Shown here: positions 58,090 to 64,000 of the stretch, in pieces | Position numbering within the stretch: the stretch's first letter is position 1 | Layout: each line of letters opens with the position of its first letter | From: Gadus chalcogrammus | Taxonomy: Eukaryota; Chordata; Actinopteri; Gadiformes; Gadidae | Reading direction: 5' to 3' | NCBI RefSeq assembly: GCF_026213295.1 | Contig: NC_079419.1 | Span: 28,639,139-28,703,138, forward strand | Length of the DNA stretch: 64,000 nt | Notes under the pieces: generated by a model | Databases searched by the model: none | What the model saw: the letters and a program-made list of their open reading frames with translations, nothing else | What the model was told of the DNA's origin: nothing | Made by a program: the position numbers and the translations under genes

Positions 58090-58605
58090 TAAAATGTAAA
58101 AATAAAAGGGCACACTACGTTATTTAGCAACAGGGGAAATGCAACTTTGCAATGCCGACGATTTAAAATTATTGCAACCATTAGTCAGCCGTGCCATAAA
58201 CTTTCCTTTGGACATTCAACAATCACACAGGATCAAAGCCAACTTCATGGCAATTGCAGGTATGCCCGGTGTGGTCGGTGCTATTGACGGGACGCACATA
58301 AAAATAATTGCGCCATCAAAAGACGAGGACGTGTTCGTCAATAGGAAGAAAGTGCATTCCATCAACACGCAGGTTGTTTTTGATGCAAATTTTAACATAG
58401 CCTAACATAGCCGATATTGTTGCAAAGTGGCCTGGATCTTCAGCTACCCATGATTCGCGCATTTTAATGGTGAGCGGTCTGAGGCAGCTTTTTGAGATGT
58501 ACCAGTTGGGTGTCACTTGCTGGGTGACAGTGACTATCCATGCAAGACTAGGAAGACACCCTACCTCAATCCACAACCGGGAGCACAGTTAAAGTATAAC
58601 ATGTA
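58090..58605 (+). pseudogene. Harbinger transposase, catalytic exon with frameshifts
   Basis: Readable pieces: YLATGEMQLCNADDLKLLQP, then MPGVVGAIDGTHIKIIAPSK with the first catalytic Asp in AIDGTHI, then FVNRKKVHSINTQVVFDANF. After a stop near 58403 another frame gives DIVAKWPGSSATHDSRIL and, further shifted, LLGDSDYPCKTRKTPYLNPQ containing the second Asp. These are the DDE-domain blocks of HARBI1-like transposases. The N-terminal part is missing. Confidence 0.85.
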
Positions 58606-58729
58606 AGTGATTACGCAGATTAAGCTTAGTCCTATGTGTAAAACACATCGTATTCGCTCTTTGACGCCTTTTATTTGTTGAATCCATATTTATTATTGTT
58701 TACTGATTTCTTCCATATACGCTAGCGAG

Positions 58730-58910
58730 AGCACACAAACATGCACGAAATGTTGTGGAGAGAGGAATTGGGCAGATGAAACGTCGGTTTCATGTCCTCC
58801 ACGGCGAAATACGCCTCACCCCAGAGAGGGCAAGCACAGTAATCACTGTATGTGCCATTCTACACAACCTCTGCAAGCGGAGGAACATTCCACAGCCAGA
58901 CGATGATGAC

Positions 58911-58941
<31 letters not shown>

Positions 58942-59021
58942 GCGATCAACATGACAATGAATTTGGCCGTGTGGAACTGAGTGGACAGGCATTTAGGGAT
59001 CACTATGAAAACACATTTTAG
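58730..59021 (+). pseudogene. Harbinger transposase C-terminal exon
   Basis: ARAHKHARNVVERGIGQMKR has the conserved Glu of the DDE triad. It is followed by RFHVLHGEIRLTPERAS and VCAILHNLCKRRN. A run of GAT codons (58901-58940) codes poly-Asp, which replaces the usual acidic tail. The frame ends RDHYENTF. An acceptor-like CTAG at about 58725 may start the exon. Confidence 0.85.
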
Positions 59022-59650
59022 GTAAACACCTTGGCACAAATCAGGCAACAGTTGGGTAGTTCACAACATTTATTTTCTTTTAAATTTTATGTATTTTTAT
59101 TGTTTGCTTTCTCTCTCTCTTGAACGTGCAGGCTACAACGTCATTATCGTGGTCTGCACAAAATTGTCATCATGCGTGTATTCTGCTAACTGCACTATAA
59201 CTACTTAATAGGAATTCATTTCTAGCCTAGGCTATTTCCTTGTTTTTCGGTGATTCAGTGGGCTTGTCTGAACAACCAATCACCGAACTGACCGCCTCTA
59301 AACTCGTGCACGAGAATTGACGTAATCCATAGCAACGGCGCGTCACTCTTAGTTCACTCTTTGTGATTTATCCTTAGTAAGAGTAGGTCTCAGCGGCTTT
59401 GTGAATAACTTTTAAGAAAAAACTCCTTCGTAAAATGTTTTAGCGCGAGTTAGGAGCACTCCTAGCGGTAAGATAAAATGCTTTGTGAATACGGCCCCAG
59501 ATCCCAGTCCATCATGCTCCTCTACTTGTCTGCCGTGCCACCTTCATGCCTCATGCATCACCTCTCAGCGCCCTGCCCAGCTGCATCTTATTCAGTTACT
59601 CCAGCTCTTTCACAAAAGTGACAAACACGCTCCACCCAAGTGTTTTTAAT
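59022..59650. other. Harbinger right end and adjoining unassigned DNA
   Basis: The element ends at 59497. The sequence beyond it up to the palindrome has no gene I recognise. Confidence 0.5.
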
Positions 59651-59778
59651 CTTTTATTAATTATACATGTAAGGTGTGCTTAAAGGTTGGGTATGGGATT
59701 TGCGAAACGCCAGATGGGCGTTTCGCAAATCCCATACCCAACCTTTTCCCATACACCTTACATGTATAATTAATTAAA
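59651..59778. repeat. Tight 60-base-arm palindrome across a MITE boundary
   Basis: Left arm 59651-59711 and right arm 59716-59778 are inverted with a 4-base loop (AGAT). Both contain ATTATACATGTAAGGTGT and GGTTGGGTATGGGATTTGCG. The left arm starts in flanking DNA and crosses into the MITE at 59684, so the duplication includes the junction itself. Confidence 0.85.
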
Positions 59779-60213
59779 GATACACAACTCAAATGGTCCT
59801 ACCCCCTCTTCTTCAACGCTGACTCTGACTCCACCCATTCCAAGTACATGGACGCTTAATCATGCACGAGCGAACACAGATGCGCGAGAGCGAGCCATTA
59901 GCTAGCTCCAGTACCTACCGCAGGATAACAACAACACAAGCTTTGAGTACGTGCACGAAGGGGTCGCTCGGGGAGCGGGAGGGGGAGGGGGAGTGCAGTA
60001 CGACCGTTTAATTGACATACTTACTGTCCAATGCCACTCGGTGGGTCTGGAAATCATTGGCTGGAGTTTTTCGAGCCCTGCCCGTTCCACAGATGATTGA
60101 CTTGTTTAATTTTCATTTCAGTACTTCTAACTCAGTGGCTGTAAGTGGGTTTTGATAAGGATTTCAAGTAATTTTGCAATGATGGCCAAAAAAGAGAATT
60201 CCATACCCAACCT
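59684..60213. mobile_element. MITE with TTAA target duplication (AGGTTGGGTATGG ends)
   Basis: Ends AGGTTGGGTATGG and CCATACCCAACCT lie between TTAA at 59680-59683 and 60214-60217. Its left part is rearranged by the palindrome described separately. No coding region; a piggyBac-type mobiliser is possible. Confidence 0.75.
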
Positions 60214-60217
60214 TTAA

Positions 60218-60584
60218 GTGGCCTGAAAGGTGCCCATCAATAAAATGCATTTTATTATTTTTATTAATATAACATTATGGCTCCATCAAAAGCAACTTAC
60301 ACCTGCCATTTACAGTTATCATTTATACTATCCTAGACATCTTTAATATTATTTACATAGGCCTACAGTAGGCCTGGTTTCCTCTGAATGTTTAAATAAG
60401 AAAATTCCCTGTCCATGTCAGATCCCTGTTCATCATACTCCTGTTGTTGTCTTCCTGCACACCTGACTGCCTCCTCCATCGATTGCGGCCACAGCCCTCT
60501 CCCTGTACAATATTTCATGTTCAATACATTTCAGGATACATTTTGAGATTCAGTTTCAGTATTACTTATTTTTTAAACCTGACG
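60218..60584. other. No recognised feature
   Basis: AT-rich DNA. I see no gene or repeat I can name. Confidence 0.5.
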
Positions 60585-61154
60585 TGGGGCTGGCACCATC
60601 ATATCTGTCTTATTTATTGCACCCACACATTGTAGGTCCATGATACCATGTGGGGTCATTTCAGACCCCTTTGCTTCCTAACACCTTGTGAGTTCCCTGG
60701 GTTCACCAGCTGATGGGTCTGTGTATATATTGGGCATTTGATTCTCGTTTCAGAAACAGAAATATATAAAAAAATTAGCGGTAATTATGATTTGTTTTAA
60801 CATTCAAAAAGGTATATACAAGGTGTTTTTTTCTTATAAAGTCATAAAGGGGCAAACTTATCTAAAATAATTGTTAGATAGAGAATCATCGGGGGATTAT
60901 TAACTTATACTTCCATGGTCGGTAAACAATGCGACTGCGATCGCTCAGACCTCTCACTTATGATGCTACAATGCTAACAATGCTAAAAAACAAGAATATT
61001 TCTGCATCCGGTACGTCATGAAGTAGGGCGTGGCTAGGCTCCCAAGATGCGGAAGCATAGCTCTCCTTGATGTTGCACTGCGCCATTGAGCAGTTTACAT
61101 AGGAATGAATGGGCGCCATTTTGGAATCCGTTGTCCATTTTATAATATGTCCAT
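60585..61154 (+). repeat. Family A repeat, 3' half
   Basis: Starts at GTGGGGCTGGCACCATCATA and runs uninterrupted through CCTTGTGAGTTCCCTGGGTT to ATTTTATAATATGTCCAT, the full 3' end. It shows the empty sites for the L2 (53941) and the hAT (54620) insertions. Family B begins directly after it. Confidence 0.85.
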
Positions 61155-61981
61155 TGCTGTGTTCGAATATCCACACTATCCGTACTTACTAGCCTAAGGT
61201 TGAGTACGTAGGGCGTTCCGATTCGAATCGGGCAAAAATAAGTGTACTGAAAGGACCCGGATGGTGTACTCAAAACGTTAAATCGCAAAGTGTGTGGCGA
61301 AGTACACTTTTCGTACTCAACGGCAGCCATCTTAGCTACGTAGCGGAAGAGGGCAGGGCCAGGCTGAGCCAACGTTGGCACATTTTCCACATAGCCTACA
61401 TCAATAGAGTCATTTTGTAGTTTTTATAGCTGCTAGGCGTAAAGCAGGGGTGACCAACCTTTTTTGACCCAAGATCTACTTTTCAAGTAGCCAACCTCCC
61501 GAGATCTACCAGTCTAGTGTCAACCTTCAAGCGGGGAGGGTTGAAGGTTGGGGGGGTCGACCCCTCGCGGTCGACTTGGGATCTGTCTACTGGTAGACCG
61601 CGATCGACTGGTTGGGCACTCCTGGCGTAAAGAGTTCACCGTTCAAAGTGGGATGTTTATTGCGGGGGAGGAGCCGCGGCGGCATTCGTGATCATAATTT
61701 CCGGTTAGTGCACCACGGAGTATTCGATTTGGAACAACACTGACATCTGAAAATTAGCGCACTTAGTGAGTGTGGATAGTGTACTTCGTTTAAGTGTACT
61801 GATGGAAGTATGGATATTGGAACACGGCACATGATTGCCACGCACTTCGCGATTTGACCATTTTGAGTACACCATCCGGGTCCTTTCAGTACACTTATTT
61901 TCGCCCGATCTGAATTGGAACGCCCTACGTACTCAAACTTAGGCTAGTAAGTACGGATAGTATGGATATTGGAACACGGCA
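61155..61981. mobile_element. Family B element with long terminal inverted repeats
   Basis: About 150 bases at 61155-61310 (TGCTGTGTTCGAATATCCAC onwards, with ACTTACTAGCCTAAG and GTACTGAAAGGACCCGGATG) are inverted at about 61830-61981. No coding frame is supported. A second terminus-like GATATTGGAACACGGCAC also occurs internally at 61812-61829, so the right end looks duplicated. The superfamily is unknown; the target duplication is not clear. Confidence 0.7.
61445..61624. mobile_element. Small hAT MITE inside family B
   Basis: 180 bp with ends CAGGGGTGACCAACC and (inverted right end) CAGGAGTGCCCAACC and the perfect 8-bp duplication GCGTAAAG at 61437-61444 and 61625-61632. Family B copies at about 9548 and 46381 have a single GCGTAAAG, confirming the insertion. 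Confidence 0.95.
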
Positions 61982-61983
61982 CT

Positions 61984-62199
61984 GGTCTGCTTCTAGTATT
62001 CCTGAAATATGGAAACACGTCGGCCGGTTGGTTAACCCTGCAGTATCAGTTGAAGTTTCACCCCGTCGGCTTTGAGATGAAACTAGTGTCGCCTTTTTAA
62101 ACGCCCCTTTTTAAAAGTGTTTGTCTTCCGCTTTGTGTTGAAACTTCCGGTCGGCTAGTTACAGCTAGATAGCTACATTGAAATACCCGGTGAATTAAG
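61984..62199 (+). other. Upstream region of the 62200 frame
   Basis: No recognised repeat. TTTTTAAACGCCCCTTTTTAAA is a short symmetric motif near 62094. It may be the 5' untranslated part of the next gene. Confidence 0.4.
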
Positions 62200-62607
62200 A
62201 TGGAGAGGCTAACGTGGGTAGAGGCAAAAAACCATGTCAAAAGTTTGGATGGAGGGATTGTACTTCGTTACCCGAGGTTTATGAACTCCACCGAGTGGGT
62301 GGATGACATGCGGCGGTGGCCTCAGGTGTCATATGGGGATATTTTTAATTATTTAGTGCTGTTGGTGGGCGTCGATGGGTCGGCCATGAAAAATTTCAAG
62401 AGCACAGAGGCGTATCAATATTTAGATAGTGGAAAGGTCAGTTGTGTTTTGCATTCAAAGAACGAGAAGGAGGAATATCTATTTTTGAAAGCTGCAGTCA
62501 ACAGTCAGACCAGCACACCAAGACTAAGAGCATTCTATCTCAGAGACATGCTTCCTTTTGTTTCAGACGAGTATAATGAAGGTCGCCTGTTGCTCTGTGA
62601 GGGTTAA
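62200..62607 (+). CDS. N-terminal exon of a protein of unknown function, possibly YqaJ/SWIM transposon-associated type; cut by a MITE
   Basis: 135 residues starting MERLTWVEAKNHVKSLDGGI, then VLRYPRFMNSTEWVDDMRRW and VSYGDIFNYLVLLVGVDGSA. The context of ATGG is good and the start is the only Met that gives this frame. It resembles the N-terminus of long teleost proteins that carry SWIM and YqaJ-nuclease domains and are spread by DNA transposons; this is recall, not proven. The frame ends EGRLLLCEG with a TAA that is the left target duplication of the MITE at 62608, so the stop is created by that insertion. Confidence 0.45.
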   Translation: MERLTWVEAKNHVKSLDGGIVLRYPRFMNSTEWVDDMRRWPQVSYGDIFNYLVLLVGVDGSAMKNFKSTEAYQYLDSGKVSCVLHSKNEKEEYLFLKAAVNSQTSTPRLRAFYLRDMLPFVSDEYNEGRLLLCEG

Positions 62608-62995
62608 CGCCCCGTGCCCACTACATGCGTCCGTTGCGTTATCCCCATTGACTTTAATGGGGACGGACGCGCAATGCATTGTGGATCCGTACGTTCCGTT
62701 GGAGCCTTCGGCTCAGTCAAGAAGTTGAAATATGTTCAACTTTTTCAGCAGCGACGGATCCGTCATCCAATCAGATCGCGTCTGCAAATTTAAGCACTGT
62801 GACGCGACTCGGGCTCTGACGATACTGGAAAGCGGGAAAGCGGGTCATCTTGCATCGCAACAAGCAGGAAGTAGCGGGAAGAACCCGGCGAAGCGATTTG
62901 ATTGGCTGACAGATGCCTCTGCAAAGACTACTCCCCCATCAGTCAGCAACGCCTTCCCACATCAGTCAACGGACGCATGTAGTGGGCACGGGGCG
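62608..62995. mobile_element. MITE with TAA target duplication
   Basis: Ends CGCCCCGTGCCCACTACATG and (inverted right end) CGCCCCGTGCCCACTACATG continue inward as CGTCCGTTG; at least 29 bases match. TAA flanks it at 62605-62607 and 62996-62998. A 3-bp TAA duplication fits PIF/Harbinger. No coding region. Confidence 0.85.
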
Positions 62996-62999
62996 TAAG

Positions 63000-63160
63000 G
63001 CCTAAATACACCGGCGCCGCAGCGGCGCGCATTTTACGTGCGTCAAAACGGAATCAACGGACGCCCCTAGCACCAACAGGAGGCGGCGCGACGGCCGCGC
63101 TGCAGTATAAAATCAGGAAGTCACCTGTCAATCAACCGCAGCAAAGAGACGGAACGCAAT
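63000..63160 (+). promoter_or_regulatory. DNA-transposon-like end and TATA-containing first exon
   Basis: GGCCTAAATACACCGGCGCC with GCAGCGGCGCG resembles a transposon terminus whose partner is not in the window. A TATA-like GTATAAAATC is at about 63106-63115. About 45 bases further is AACGCAATGG|GTGAGT, an ATG directly followed by a consensus donor. It could be the promoter and first exon of a gene running to the right. Prediction from motifs only. Confidence 0.35.
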
Positions 63161-63332
63161 GGGTGAGTAGCCGAGCTAAATTTAATTTAATTTTGTGTTA
63201 TTTTTTTATCATTGTTCATACCTTTTTTATTGTGAACTCCACCAAATATTGGTTCCTAGTTGTAAGTTGATTTCGTTGTTCCGTATGGCATGCCTTTTGT
63301 TTCCCGGGGGAGTGGTTTGGCGTTGCACCTGT

Positions 63333-63690
63333 GTGTCTAGCGTCAGTGAGCGCTGATGCACGGAGCTGGTGAGTTCCGTTTGTGTCTCTCTCCGTTAGAT
63401 TTTTATGTTAACCCCTTGTTTGTTGCCCTTGAACGGCTGTGGTGGTTCACACTGCTTTGTGACGTGCTTTTAGGCACGCGGGAGAAACTCTGGTGCTTTA
63501 GACAATTTAATTGAACTGTTGGAAGGGTGGATTTTGATTAACTCGTAACCTAGCTTGAGCCGGTGGTAGCTTAGTTTTTTCCCGCCTTGATATTTCAAAT
63601 GCGGTTGTTTTATCCGGTATGTGTGGTCAATTGTTTGCTTCCTTTGTTTTGTAGAGTGGAGAGTGATATCCCGGATTGTGTGTGACGCCC
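63333..63690 (+). other. Exon-intron-exon segment with GT-AG intron
   Basis: The exon-like segment 63333-63368 (ending GATGCACGGAGCTG) is followed by GTGAGT at 63369. The intron ends CTTTGTTTTGTAG at 63654, and exon-like AGTGGAGAGTGATATCCCGG starts at 63655. The two exon pieces are known as such because they occur fused at 63929-64000. No long reading frame; it may be a 5' untranslated region or a non-coding transcript. Confidence 0.55.
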
Positions 63691-63928
63691 GTGTTGTTTT
63701 GTCTCCTTTGGAAAGGTATGCCTGTTATGTGTCTTTGTTTATGGTAAAATATGTAAAATGAGTGTGAGGAAAATGACAATTCTCTATTATATTTTATTTC
63801 CTTTATTAGTGTATATATTTAATATACTGTCTTTTTATTTAATTAATTTATTTGAGATCATTTTATGCTTTGTTTACATTTTTATAATTTATTCCTTACA
63901 TGTATTTATTGAAAGTCACAGGATATAT

Positions 63929-64000
63929 GTGTCTAGCGTGAGTGAGCGCTGATGCACGGAGCTGAGTGGAGAGTGATATCCCGGATTGTGTGTGACGCCC
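63929..64000 (+). repeat. Intron-less copy of the exon pair, running off the window
   Basis: 63929-63964 matches 63333-63368 with one difference, and 63965-64000 matches 63655-63690 exactly. The 286-bp intervening sequence is absent, and the junction is at the GT-AG splice points. The copy continues beyond the window, so its full length is unknown. Confidence 0.85.

Larger units (their letters stand above)
57754..59497 (+). mobile_element. Degenerate PIF/Harbinger transposon
   Basis: Ends GGCCCGTATTCAC and (inverted right end) GGGCCGTATTCAC carry the 3-bp duplication CAG at 57751-57753 and 59498-59500. Subterminal TAGGAGTAACTCCTAA and TTAGGACTAAAAGTAG words fill both ends. The middle holds two broken exons of the transposase. 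Confidence 0.85.

Noticed and set aside
62200..62607. Calling this exon a definite YqaJ/SWIM nuclease
   Set aside because: The catalytic YqaJ region and the SWIM Cys-His motif are not in the window; only the N-terminus resembles such proteins by recall.

Overview
The window looks like teleost fish nuclear DNA. It has one recognisable host gene, a single-exon B3GNT5-type glycosyltransferase at 41.5-42.7 kb on the minus strand. Nearly everything else is transposable elements typical of fish genomes: hAT, PIF/Harbinger, THAP-type DNA transposons, L2 and I-group LINEs, and a Ty3/Gypsy LTR element. Long (CA)n, (TG)n, (GA)n and (TC)n tracts and a dispersed teleost repeat (about 1.62 kb) fit this. 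A clupeiform (herring-like) source is possible, but I cannot prove the species from sequence alone.

Layout. 0.5-1.8 kb: fragments of an unclassified repeat (family A) and a broken THAP-transposase exon. 3.95-9.5 kb: a composite DNA transposon with a broken THAP exon and an EEPD1-like exon on the opposite strand, split by a 3.4-kb foldback element with arms of about 1 kb and 9-bp target duplications. 9.8-12.0 kb: an inverted pair of family A copies. 12.66-23.07 kb: a ZBED-type hAT element with a perfect 8-bp target duplication, which holds another inverted-repeat element, which holds a young Gypsy element with two 1,463-bp LTRs. 23.85-31.34 kb: a full-length I-group LINE with a 14-bp target duplication and a 5'-truncated L2 nested in its 3' region. 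31.5-32.7 kb: a possible small two-exon gene. 34.2-39.6 kb: several hAT elements, some nested. 41.0-46.1 kb: the B3GNT5 locus, the least TE-dense stretch. 46.2-61.2 kb: family A copies taken apart by later insertions (Harbinger, hAT with a near-complete transposase, L2 tail, TTAA-type MITE), so many insertions can be checked against an uninterrupted copy in the same window. 61.2-64.0 kb: a family B element with long terminal inverted repeats, an exon of an unplaced protein (possibly transposon-borne YqaJ/SWIM type), MITEs, and an exon-intron-exon segment followed by an intron-less copy of the same exons.

The genes do not form an operon or pathway; they form a layered record of insertions. The observations I rate highest are the EEPD1-like exon apparently captured by a THAP-type transposon, the foldback element with subterminal hairpins, the exon pair whose downstream copy lacks exactly the GT-AG intron, and repeated local inverted duplications (snap-backs) specific to individual repeat copies.

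Limits: alignments were done by eye. Element boundaries marked as approximate may be off by tens of bases, and family names rest on motif recognition.
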